Assembly (NCBI GenBank): GCA_946221975.1
Contig: CAMIGT010000137.1
Span: 1-5,188, forward strand
DNA length: 5,188 bases
Origin: an uncultured Blastococcus sp.
GTDB taxonomy: Bacteria; Actinomycetota; Actinomycetes; Mycobacteriales; Antricoccaceae
Direction of reading: 5' to 3'
A model generated the notes under the pieces. That model had not been told where the DNA came from, searched no databases, and was given only the letters and a program-made list of their open reading frames with translations. Positions 1 through 5,188 of this stretch are shown here, one piece after another. Position 1 is the first letter of the stretch, and each line of letters starts with the position of its first letter. The translations under genes and the position numbers were made by a program.

Positions 1-97
1 CCACCCACTTTTGCATCCACGGGTTGAGCCAGCCGGCGTTTATCGCTACAAAGTGCACCGCAGATCGAGGTGGCGAGTACGCCGAAAGCCGCGCGGG

Positions 98-292
98 CTA
101 CTTGTCGATGCCCTGGTCGATCTCCTGGTCGAGGACGACGCCGGGGACGTCTTGCACGATGTCGTAGCCGACGTCGTCTTTCGCGTCGCGGTCAGTGGCG
201 CGGGCTTCGGCCTCGGCCTGTTCGGGCGTCTCCGACAGCTCGGCGACCTCCTTGTCGATCTCCTCGTTGCGTCGCTCGCTGTTCTCGCTCAT
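98..292 (-). CDS. Small acidic hypothetical protein (64 aa)
   Basis: I do not recognise this protein. It starts at ATG (292-290) and ends at TAG (98-100). It has 64 residues, 21 of them Asp/Glu against 7 Lys/Arg, so it is strongly acidic and probably largely disordered. The N-terminal half (residues 1-30, beginning MSENSERRNEE) is Glu-rich and could form a helix. The C-terminal third (about 42-64) mixes Val/Ile/Gly with Asp and ends in GIDK. There is no signal peptide, membrane segment or Cys/His cluster. Coding support is good: by my count 58 of 64 codons end in G or C, and GGAGAGG (310-304) lies 11 bases before the ATG, inside the preceding small ORF. That ORF's stop is 2 bases upstream, so the two are probably co-translated. 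The same reading frame stays open far upstream across the DUF5926 gene, but that extension is a high-GC shadow; the RBS and the neighbouring ORF place the start here. Confidence 0.68.
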   Translation of the reverse strand: MSENSERRNEEIDKEVAELSETPEQAEAEARATDRDAKDDVGYDIVQDVPGVVLDQEIDQGIDK

Positions 293-294
293 CG

Positions 295-399
295 CTACTT
301 CAACCTCTCCTGCTCCTCGCGCTCCAGACGCTCGCGTTCTTGCTGGCGGCGCTTCTCTTCCTCTTCGATCTGCTGTTCGCGCTCGTTCTTGTTCGTCAC
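295..399 (-). CDS. Micro-ORF: 34-aa Glu/Arg-rich helical peptide
   Basis: This is a very short ORF that length-filtered gene callers would miss. It starts at GTG (399-397) and ends at TAG (297-295). The 34-residue product begins MTNKNEREQQ and is almost entirely Glu (12), Arg/Lys (10) and Gln, with runs such as EEEEKRRQQERERLEREEQE. That composition is typical of a single charged alpha helix or a short coiled coil. It has no hydrophobic segment or catalytic motif. Evidence that it is translated: GGGAGG (411-406) sits 6 bases before the GTG, about 28 of 34 codons end in G or C, and the stop lies 2 bases before the ATG of the 64-aa ORF. It could be a real small protein or a leader whose translation drives the downstream ORF. 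Function is unknown, and low-complexity sequence makes family assignment hard. Confidence 0.58.
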   Translation of the reverse strand: MTNKNEREQQIEEEEKRRQQERERLEREEQERLK

Positions 400-405
400 G
401 CGGAG

Positions 406-411
406 CCTCCC
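406..411 (-). promoter_or_regulatory. Shine-Dalgarno site for the 34-aa micro-ORF
   Basis: On the minus strand these bases read GGGAGG, within AGGGAGG, 6 bases before the GTG at 399. It is one of the strongest ribosome-binding sequences in the window and the main reason for calling the micro-ORF and choosing its start. Confidence 0.55.
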
Positions 412-436
412 TCGAAGTTCCGGTCTCCGCTATGGC

Positions 437-494
437 CCAACCTAACCGACCAGCGCGAGCCCCGGGTACGCCGAAGCCGGCTCGTGTAGGTTGG
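437..494. repeat. Nested inverted repeat in the divergent promoter region
   Basis: The outer arms CCAACCTA (437-444) and TAGGTTGG (487-494) are perfect 8-bp inverted complements. Inside them, CGAGCC (456-461) and GGCTCG (479-484) form a second 6-bp pair around a 17-base loop. The inner gap is asymmetric, with 11 bases on the left and 2 on the right. This could be a regulator-binding site, an RNA hairpin, or simply two divergent -10 boxes that mirror each other. The repeat is read directly; any function is inferred. Confidence 0.4.
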
Positions 495-549
495 CGGCGG
501 ATCTGGCACGGCCCGGACAACCCGCGGCCCGAATGAGCACGGCCCGAAG

Positions 550-554
550 AAGGA
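550..554 (+). promoter_or_regulatory. Shine-Dalgarno site fixing the TTG start of DUF5926
   Basis: AAGGA lies 8 bases before the TTG at 563, a good spacing. An ATG overlaps the end of this site (554-556) but is followed at once by TAG (557-559), which is also the in-frame stop upstream of the TTG. TTG is therefore the first possible start in the frame. Confidence 0.6.
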
Positions 555-562
555 TGTAGACG

Positions 563-1459
563 TTGAGCAAGAAGTCCCAGCGGCGCAAGAAGAACGCTGA
601 GCGGCACGCGGCGCAGGGCGCGCCGACCCGTGAGCGAGTCAAGCGCGAGACGCGGCCGATCGTGCCGCGCCCGTTCGACGGCGTGCCCAGCGAGACCGAC
701 TGGATCGCGCTGCGCGAGCTCGTGCCCTCGGCGACGGCTCCGTTGCACCTGCGCGATCGGGCCGACCGCAACGTCACCCTCGCGACCGTGCTCCCGATGG
801 CTGTGCCGGCGATGGTGCGCGAGGGCGGCGAGGTGTACGTCGCCGCTCAGACGACCGTCCCGTCCAACGATCCGGGCCGCGATATCGCGCACGCGATCCT
901 GCGTGCCCTCGAAGCCGACGAGGGCGCGCTGCTGCCGATCGAGACCGCGCCCGTCGACGGCCCCACGCTGGCCGACATCCTGACCGATGACCCGCTCGAG
1001 GTCACCGTGCACGACGACTTTGCCTTCTGGGTCGAGGATGCAGACAACCAGCCGGCCGACGTACGCGCCTCGCTCGAGCGCGCCAACGAGACCGTCTTTC
1101 CCACCAAGCGCCTGAGCTCGGTCGACGCGGCGTACTGGTGCGCCCCCGGCCCGAAGGCACATGTGCGCTGGCCGATGCCCCACGACGAGGACCAGCTGCT
1201 CGACGCCCTCGCGCGGCTCTCCGCAGCCGGTGAGCTCAATCTCGGGCCTGACACCCGCTTCGCCGGCCAGTTCCGCGCGCACGGACTGTTGGTGCCGGTG
1301 TGGGACGTCTCGATCGAGGCGCATCCCGACGAGTTCGAGGAGCCGGTCGCGGCGATGCAGCGCAAGATCGATGACGCGCTGGCGGCCGATGAGCCGCTGG
1401 ACGAGGCCGGTCGCCGCGCCCGCGCCGGCATCATCGGCCGTCAGGTCACGCTGCGCTAG
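563..1459 (+). CDS. DUF5926 family protein (298 aa)
   Basis: This is a conserved actinobacterial protein of unknown function; relatives are often mislabelled SecA-like or topoisomerase in databases. Family-like blocks, compared from memory, are PFDGVPSETDWIALREL (37-53) followed by VPSATAPL, FWVEDADNQPADVRASLERA (155-174), VDAAYWC (187-193), HVRWPMPHDEDQLLDALARL (200-219), FRAHGLLVPVWDV (237-249) and the C-terminal GRRARAGIIGRQVTLR. The first 30 residues are very basic (MSKKSQRRKKNAERH), as in the family. No signal peptide or membrane helix is visible, so it is probably cytoplasmic. Streptomyces members that I recall carry an N-terminal SEC-C zinc motif (CPCGSGxxxKxCH); here it is absent and the basic tail leads straight into the core. 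The start is TTG, supported by AAGGA 8 bases upstream and an in-frame TAG just before it. The 3' end overlaps the convergent DUF885 gene by 4 bases. The family call is firm and the biochemical role unknown. Confidence 0.9.
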   Translation: MSKKSQRRKKNAERHAAQGAPTRERVKRETRPIVPRPFDGVPSETDWIALRELVPSATAPLHLRDRADRNVTLATVLPMAVPAMVREGGEVYVAAQTTVPSNDPGRDIAHAILRALEADEGALLPIETAPVDGPTLADILTDDPLEVTVHDDFAFWVEDADNQPADVRASLERANETVFPTKRLSSVDAAYWCAPGPKAHVRWPMPHDEDQLLDALARLSAAGELNLGPDTRFAGQFRAHGLLVPVWDVSIEAHPDEFEEPVAAMQRKIDDALAADEPLDEAGRRARAGIIGRQVTLR

Positions 1460-3153
1460 AGCTCGTCGAGTACGGCGGCGCGCAGCGTGTCGAGCCCGAC
1501 CGAACCGATGTCCAAGGCCCGGCGGTGGAACGCCTTGAGGTCGAAGTCATCGCCCTCGCGGCGCTTGCTCTCATCGCGCAGCTCCAGCCACAGCCGCTCG
1601 CCGATCTTGTACGACGGAGCCTGGCCCGGCCAGCCCAAGTATCGATCGAGTTCGAACTTCAGGAACCCGTCGTCCATGTTGACGTGGCTGGTGAGGAACT
1701 TCCAGGCCTTGTCGTAGGTCCACTCGCCGCCGCCGACCTCAGCCGGCGCCTCGAAGCCGCAGTGGAACCCGATGTCGAGTACGACGCGCGCCGCGCGCAT
1801 CGACTGTGCGTCGAGCAGCCCCATCCGGTTGCCGGGATCGTCCATATATCCCAGATCTGACATCAGCCACTCGGAGTAGAGCGCCCAGCCTTCGCCGTGT
1901 CCGGAGACCCAGCAGAGCATCCGGCGCCACTTGTTCAGCAGCTCGCTGCGCACGGTGGTCTGCCCGACCTGCAGGTGATGCCCGGGCACGCCCTCGTGGT
2001 AGACGGTCGTCAGCTCACGCCACGTGCCGAACTCGGTCACCCCTTTGGGCACCGACCACCACATGCGACCGGGGCGGGTGAAGTCCTCCGACGGGCCGGT
2101 GTAGTAGATGCCGCCGCTGGTCGTCGGGGCGATCATGCACTCGATCGTGGTGATCTGCTCGGGGATGTCGAAGTGCGTGCCGTTGAACTCGCGGATGACC
2201 TCATCGGCCTTGCCCTGCATCCACTTCTGCAGGGCATCGGTGCCATCGAGGCGGTAGGCCGGATCCTCGTCCAGCGCGGCGATCGCCTCCTGCACGCTCG
2301 CGCCGGGCTTAATCTGCTCGGCCGTCTGCTGCATCATCTCGGTGATGCGGGCGAGCTCCTGCTGACCCCATTGGTACGTCGCCTCGAGGTCGATCTTCGA
2401 GCCGAGGAAGACCTGGGACTCCAGGGCGTAGACCTCGCGTCCGACCGCGTCCGCCTCGGGCGCCTGGTCCAGGAAGTCGGTGCGCAGCCGCTCGGCGGCT
2501 TTCGCGTACGCCGCCGATGCCACCTCGACGCCCTTCTTGAGCGCGTCGGTCGTGGCTGCGTCGGCGGCGTCCGCCCGGGCGAGCAGTCCGGCGAAGAAGC
2601 CGTCGTCGGCGATGAACTGCGCGCACTCGTCGATGCACGCCTGGACCTGGCGACGAGCAGCGCGCCGGCCCTTCTCGTCGGCGGCGTACTGCAGCGACGC
2701 GAAGTATCCGTCGAGTGCGGTGGGCACGGCCTGCAGGCGCCGGGCGATGACCGCCCAGTCGGCGGACGTCTCGGTCGGCATGAGGTCGTAGACCTGGCGG
2801 ATCACCTGAATCGGCGAGGCGATGTTGTTCATGTTCTGGTGCACCAGCCCGGCGTCGTACCGCTGGATCTCCAGGCCGAGCCGCTCGCGCATGGCGTGCA
2901 GGGTGACCTTGTCGACGTCGTCGGCCGGCTCCAGCCCGTCGAGCTTCGCCAGCGTGTCGACGTCGAGCTGGTGGCGACGCTCGAGGCCGGCAGGCGACAG
3001 ATCGTCGTAGGTGTCGTGCTCGCCAGGCGCGCCGAGGAATGTCGCCTCGATCGGGCTGAGCTCGATCACCGCGTCGAAGTAGGCGTTGGCGACCTTGTCG
3101 ATCGCGCTTTCGGGACGGGCGGGGGCCTGGGTGTCGGCAGTGGTGTCAGTCAC
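1456..3153 (-). CDS. DUF885 family protein, predicted metallopeptidase-like (565 aa)
   Basis: This is a full-length DUF885 protein. The signature HEGVPGHHLQ is at residues 386-395, followed by GHGEGWALYSEWL (418-430). By analogy with zinc peptidases, the His residues of the first motif and a Glu of the second would bind metal, with E387 as a candidate catalytic residue. Other family-like stretches are the YYTGPSEDFTRPGRMWW region (350-366), RAARVVLDIGFH (453-464) and YLGWPGQAPSYKIGERL (505-521). The N-terminal half is helical and charged. There is no signal peptide, so it is probably cytoplasmic. Substrate is unknown; peptide hydrolysis is the family prediction, not shown here. The start is GTG (3153-3151); the next upstream in-frame codons lead to the arcA stop, so no longer start exists. 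No good Shine-Dalgarno sequence precedes it, only TTGGG 3 bases away, so translation may depend on arcA. It lies 21 bases after arcA and probably shares its transcript. Confidence 0.93.
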   Translation of the reverse strand: MTDTTADTQAPARPESAIDKVANAYFDAVIELSPIEATFLGAPGEHDTYDDLSPAGLERRHQLDVDTLAKLDGLEPADDVDKVTLHAMRERLGLEIQRYDAGLVHQNMNNIASPIQVIRQVYDLMPTETSADWAVIARRLQAVPTALDGYFASLQYAADEKGRRAARRQVQACIDECAQFIADDGFFAGLLARADAADAATTDALKKGVEVASAAYAKAAERLRTDFLDQAPEADAVGREVYALESQVFLGSKIDLEATYQWGQQELARITEMMQQTAEQIKPGASVQEAIAALDEDPAYRLDGTDALQKWMQGKADEVIREFNGTHFDIPEQITTIECMIAPTTSGGIYYTGPSEDFTRPGRMWWSVPKGVTEFGTWRELTTVYHEGVPGHHLQVGQTTVRSELLNKWRRMLCWVSGHGEGWALYSEWLMSDLGYMDDPGNRMGLLDAQSMRAARVVLDIGFHCGFEAPAEVGGGEWTYDKAWKFLTSHVNMDDGFLKFELDRYLGWPGQAPSYKIGERLWLELRDESKRREGDDFDLKAFHRRALDIGSVGLDTLRAAVLDEL

Positions 3154-3174
3154 CGGCCCAACATAGCGACAGGC

Positions 3175-4386
3175 CTACAGCGGGTCACGGACGACGGGGC
3201 AGGACATGCAGCGTGGGCCGCCGCGCCCGGAGCCCAGCTCGGAGCCGGCGATCTCGATGACCTCGATGCCGGCGGCGTCCAGCGCGGCGTTGGTGACGTG
3301 GTTGCGTTCGTAGGCGACCGCGACCTGCGGTGCGAGGCACAAGGTGTTGTTGCCGTCGTCCCACTGCTCCCGCTCGGCGCTGATCGGGTCGAGGTCGGTC
3401 TCGATGACCCGGATCCGCTCGACCCCCATCGCGTCGGCGGCCGCTCTCAGGAACGGTGTCGGTCCGGTGACCTGTAGCGCTGCGTCCGGTCCGTCGGGCG
3501 CGGTGAGTGCATAGGCAACCATCGACCCAGCGATGTTGGGATAGATGATCATCGCGTCCCGGTCGACCATCGTGCACACCGTGTCGAGGTGCATCTGGGC
3601 GCGATCCTGGGCGATGGGCACGACGAGCACCGTCTCGGCGAGCCCCCGCGAAAACGCCTGCCGGGCAAGGCGTTCTGCCCCGGCGGGCGTCGTACGCTCG
3701 CCCACGCCGACGGCGATCGTGCCGGGGGCAAGCAGCAGTACGTCGCCGCCTTCGAGCGGTTCGAAGCCCGGCGTGAAGAACTCCTGCGCGCCGGCGAACC
3801 GCGGGTGGTAGGTGTAGATCGCCGCGGTCAGCGAAGACTCCCGGCGCCGGGCCGTCATCGCCAGCGACGTGACCGCGACCTGCGGTCCGATCCACACCGA
3901 CGAGTCGCGGGTGAAGAGGGTGTTGGGCAGCGGCGCGACCACGAAGTCGTGCTCGCCCATCAGCGACCAGGAGATCCCGCGTCCGCGTGGTAGCTCGAGC
4001 TTGGAGACTCCGCCGATGAGCGCTGCGGTCAGCTCGGCCGGCGACAGCGACTCCAGGTACGAGCCGACCATGTCGCCGAGGTCGTCGCCGAGGCGCGGAT
4101 CGGCGAGTACGGCGCCGATCGCGTCCCCTCGCGCATCGGCGATGTCCATCGCCTCGGTGAGCAGGTCGGCCAGCAGCAGCACCTCGACCCCGCGCCCGCG
4201 CAGGGTCTCGGCAAACGCATCGTGCTCCTCCTGCGCGCGGGCCACCCACGGCACGCCATCGAAGAGCAGCTCGTCGTTGTTGCGTGGGGTGAGCCGGGCG
4301 AGCTCGGGACCTGGTCGATGCAAGATCACGGTCCGCAGCGTGGCGACCTCGCTGTCGGCGTACGGCGTGAGCACAGGTCCAGTCAT
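3175..4386 (-). CDS. arcA: Arginine deiminase (403 aa)
   Basis: The enzyme hydrolyses L-arginine to L-citrulline and ammonia (EC 3.5.3.6), the first step of the arginine deiminase pathway, in the cytoplasm. Length is close to the usual 400-420 residues. The N-terminus [18 protein letters not shown] (12-29) and [13 protein letters not shown] (36-48) match the family. Catalytic positions align with the Pseudomonas enzyme: D161 in [11 protein letters not shown] (157-167), E212 in LEGGDVLLL (211-219), H266 and D268 in [11 protein letters not shown] (265-275), and nucleophile C393 in [17 protein letters not shown] (387-403). The start is ATG, with GGAGAG (4403-4398) 11 bases upstream. Neighbours are unusual for this pathway: no ornithine carbamoyltransferase, carbamate kinase or arginine/ornithine antiporter gene is in view, and the gene is followed 21 bases later by the DUF885 gene. 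It may serve acid stress, nitrogen supply or citrulline production rather than fermentative ATP formation; that is inference. All catalytic residues are intact. Confidence 0.96.
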   Translation of the reverse strand: MTGPVLTPYADSEVATLRTVILHRPGPELARLTPRNNDELLFDGVPWVARAQEEHDAFAETLRGRGVEVLLLADLLTEAMDIADARGDAIGAVLADPRLGDDLGDMVGSYLESLSPAELTAALIGGVSKLELPRGRGISWSLMGEHDFVVAPLPNTLFTRDSSVWIGPQVAVTSLAMTARRRESSLTAAIYTYHPRFAGAQEFFTPGFEPLEGGDVLLLAPGTIAVGVGERTTPAGAERLARQAFSRGLAETVLVVPIAQDRAQMHLDTVCTMVDRDAMIIYPNIAGSMVAYALTAPDGPDAALQVTGPTPFLRAAADAMGVERIRVIETDLDPISAEREQWDDGNNTLCLAPQVAVAYERNHVTNAALDAAGIEVIEIAGSELGSGRGGPRCMSCPVVRDPL

Positions 4387-4554
4387 GCTACTCGGCTCTC
4401 TCCGGAACCGCTGCGCTCCTCGTCACGCGGTGGTGGCGTCGCACTGGGGTGGGGGTGGCTGCGATGCTCGCGAACCCGTCGATCGCTCATACTGCTCAGC
4501 GTAGTGGCCGGTCGTTGTCGTCACATTTGGCCGCGCCTGCCTGCTGCTTGCAGA

Positions 4555-4575
4555 AGTTAGCGGTAGAGTTAGCGG
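4555..4575. repeat. 9-bp direct repeat upstream of glpD
   Basis: AGTTAGCGG occurs at 4555-4563 and again at 4567-4575, a 12-base period, slightly more than one helical turn. The candidate glpD -10 box TAGAGT (4564-4569) lies in the spacer and overlaps the second copy. A protein binding both copies would block that promoter, so this could be an operator. Only two copies are seen, and chance cannot be excluded. Confidence 0.4.
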
Positions 4576-4616
4576 ATCAGCCGTACTTCCCGAGCACCCG
4601 CTCGCGGCCGACATCG

Positions 4617-4623
4617 AAAGGGG
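4617..4623 (+). promoter_or_regulatory. Shine-Dalgarno site for glpD
   Basis: AAAGGGG ends 11 bases before GTG 4635 and 17 bases before a second in-frame GTG at 4641. The spacing favours 4635 as the start. Confidence 0.5.
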
Positions 4624-4634
4624 CGCGTCGTCCT

Positions 4635-5188
4635 GTGTCCGTGCACTGGCCTTCGCTGAGCGCCGAGCGGCGCGTGCGTGACCTTGGGGCTCTGGCCTCC
4701 GGGGAGCGCGTCGACCTGCTCGTCGTCGGCGGCGGCATCACCGGCGCCGGCATCGCGCTCGATGCAGCCAGCCGCGGCCTGTCGGTGGCGCTCGTCGAAC
4801 GTGCCGACCTCGCCTCCGGCACCAGCGCCTACAGCAGCCGCGTCGTCCACGGCGGTACCCGCTACCTCGCTGCCCGCGGCCTCGGGCTCGCCGTCGAGTC
4901 CGCGACCGAACGGGCGCACCTGATGAAGCGGATCGCGCCGCACCTCGTGCGCACCTTCCCGATGCTGCTGCCGGAGTACGCCGATACCCCCCGGCGTACT
5001 CGCACGCTGTCGCGGCTGGGGCTGTTTGCCGGCGATCTCGTGCGGTTGGGCACCGGGACCGGTCGCCAGACCCTGCCCGGGACGCGCAAAGTCTCGAACG
5101 CCGAGGCCAGTGCGCTGTTCCCGGCGATCGCGCGAGACAACCTCAACGGCGGCCTGCTGTCCTTCGACGCGCAGCTTGAGGATGATGC
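4635..5188 (+). CDS. glpD: Glycerol-3-phosphate dehydrogenase, GlpD family (N-terminal 184 residues, runs off window)
   Basis: This is a FAD-dependent, membrane-associated dehydrogenase family that oxidises sn-glycerol-3-phosphate to dihydroxyacetone phosphate and passes electrons to quinone (EC 1.1.5.3). The reading frame is open to the right edge and the protein is cut at residue 184 of an expected 500-580. Visible features are the dinucleotide-binding motif VDLLVVGGGITGAG (26-39), a likely ribose-binding acid E55 in ALVERADLASGTS, the GlpD signature SSRVVHGGTRYL (67-78), the APHLVRTFP segment, and GGLLSFDAQLEDD (172-184). E. coli GlpD has SSKLIHGGLRYL at the signature, so Arg and Thr replace Lys and Leu here. 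That resembles an actinobacterial subgroup annotated as glycerol-3-phosphate dehydrogenase/oxidase or simply FAD-dependent oxidoreductase. The start is GTG 4635 (alternative GTG 4641). It diverges from arcA. The family is certain; the exact substrate is less so because the C-terminal part is missing. Confidence 0.85.
   Translation, partial: MSVHWPSLSAERRVRDLGALASGERVDLLVVGGGITGAGIALDAASRGLSVALVERADLASGTSAYSSRVVHGGTRYLAARGLGLAVESATERAHLMKRIAPHLVRTFPMLLPEYADTPRRTRTLSRLGLFAGDLVRLGTGTGRQTLPGTRKVSNAEASALFPAIARDNLNGGLLSFDAQLEDD

Larger units (their letters stand above)
400..562. promoter_or_regulatory. Divergent intergenic region between the small ORFs and DUF5926
   Basis: This 163-base gap separates two divergent units and must hold both promoters if each is transcribed from here. 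TAGGTT, which fits the loose actinobacterial -10 pattern TANNNT, occurs once on each strand facing outward. On the minus strand it is at 444-439, about 40 bases before the micro-ORF GTG. On the plus strand it is at 487-492, about 70 bases before the DUF5926 start. I see no convincing -35 box at 16-18 bases from either. The two hexamers are the arms of an inverted repeat listed separately. The promoter assignment is inference. Confidence 0.35.
4387..4634. promoter_or_regulatory. Divergent intergenic region between arcA and glpD
   Basis: This is the largest gene-free stretch (248 bases) and should hold both promoters. For glpD, TAGAGT (4564-4569) fits TANNNT and would give a leader of roughly 60 bases. 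For arcA, TACGCT on the minus strand (4503-4498) is the best -10 candidate, giving a leader of roughly 105 bases; TGTGAC 16 bases upstream is a poor -35. A G-rich run (4446-4458) and a 9-bp direct repeat (4555-4575) also lie here. No credible small ORF, tRNA or terminator was seen. The promoter positions are weak guesses. Confidence 0.35.

Noticed and set aside
24..52. TTGAGC, 17-base spacer, TACAAA: promoter-like pair on the plus strand
   Set aside because: It would drive transcription into the antisense strand of the small ORFs with no gene to serve, and both boxes match the consensus only partly.
1..58. Possible start of a minus-strand gene (GTG at 58-56, frame open to the left edge)
   Set aside because: Only about 19 codons are visible, no Shine-Dalgarno sequence precedes the GTG, and the stretch is too short to tell from chance. 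The sequence left of the window would settle it.
98..292. Prokaryotic ubiquitin-like protein (Pup)
   Set aside because: It shares the 64-residue length and acidity of mycobacterial Pup, but it ends in GIDK instead of the required C-terminal GGQ/GGE, lacks the conserved C-terminal helix, and no pupylation genes are nearby.
98..1324. 408-codon open frame on the minus strand across DUF5926 and the small ORFs
   Set aside because: Only the last 64 codons look coding. The rest is antisense to a clear DUF5926 gene, has low-complexity Arg/Gly/Ala content, and is typical of high-GC shadow frames.
1430..1490. Bidirectional terminator between DUF5926 and DUF885
   Set aside because: I found no stem followed by a T run on either strand; the stops overlap and the flanking bases are coding.
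1897..3477. 526-codon open frame on the plus strand
   Set aside because: It is antisense to the DUF885 gene and the 3' end of arcA, both with intact family motifs. The translation is Val/Arg/Gly/Leu-rich with no recognisable domain.
3185..4249. 354-codon open frame on the minus strand in another frame of arcA
   Set aside because: It is an Arg/Gly-rich out-of-frame shadow; the arcA frame keeps every catalytic residue.
4446..4458. G-rich run as a G-quadruplex
   Set aside because: It has only two tracts of four or more G and a final GG. That is not enough for a standard four-tract structure on its own.

Overview
The window is high-GC, strongly G/C-ending chromosomal DNA with GTG and TTG starts beside ATG. 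It carries a DUF5926 protein, a family I know only from actinomycetes. The source is therefore most likely a high-GC actinomycete (Actinomycetota); the sequence alone does not let me name a genus. I see no insertion sequence, phage gene, CRISPR array, tRNA or rRNA, and nothing that looks transferred.

Layout, left to right. Positions 1-97 hold no gene I can support. Positions 98-399 (minus) hold two very small, highly charged ORFs of 34 and 64 residues, 2 bases apart, each with a Shine-Dalgarno-like sequence. A 163-base divergent intergenic region (400-562) with a nested inverted repeat separates them from a plus-strand DUF5926 gene (563-1459). That gene converges on a minus-strand DUF885 metallopeptidase-like gene (1456-3153), and the two stop codons overlap inside one CTAG. 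Upstream of DUF885, in the same direction and 21 bases away, lies arcA, arginine deiminase (3175-4386). A second divergent intergenic region (4387-4634) contains a 9-bp direct repeat and is followed by the 5' part of a GlpD-family glycerol-3-phosphate dehydrogenase (4635 to the right edge, plus strand, incomplete).

How the genes may work together. arcA and the DUF885 gene probably form a two-gene transcription unit. ArcA hydrolyses arginine to citrulline and ammonia. The usual partners arcB (ornithine carbamoyltransferase) and arcC (carbamate kinase) are absent on both sides: downstream the unit ends at the convergent DUF5926 gene, and upstream lies the divergent glpD. A peptidase-like partner could supply peptide-derived arginine, but this is inference. 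GlpD feeds electrons from glycerol-3-phosphate into the quinone pool and shares only the intergenic region with arcA. The two small ORFs look co-translated and have no recognised function. They are the least explained part of an otherwise ordinary housekeeping region. I did not find a clear new multi-gene system.
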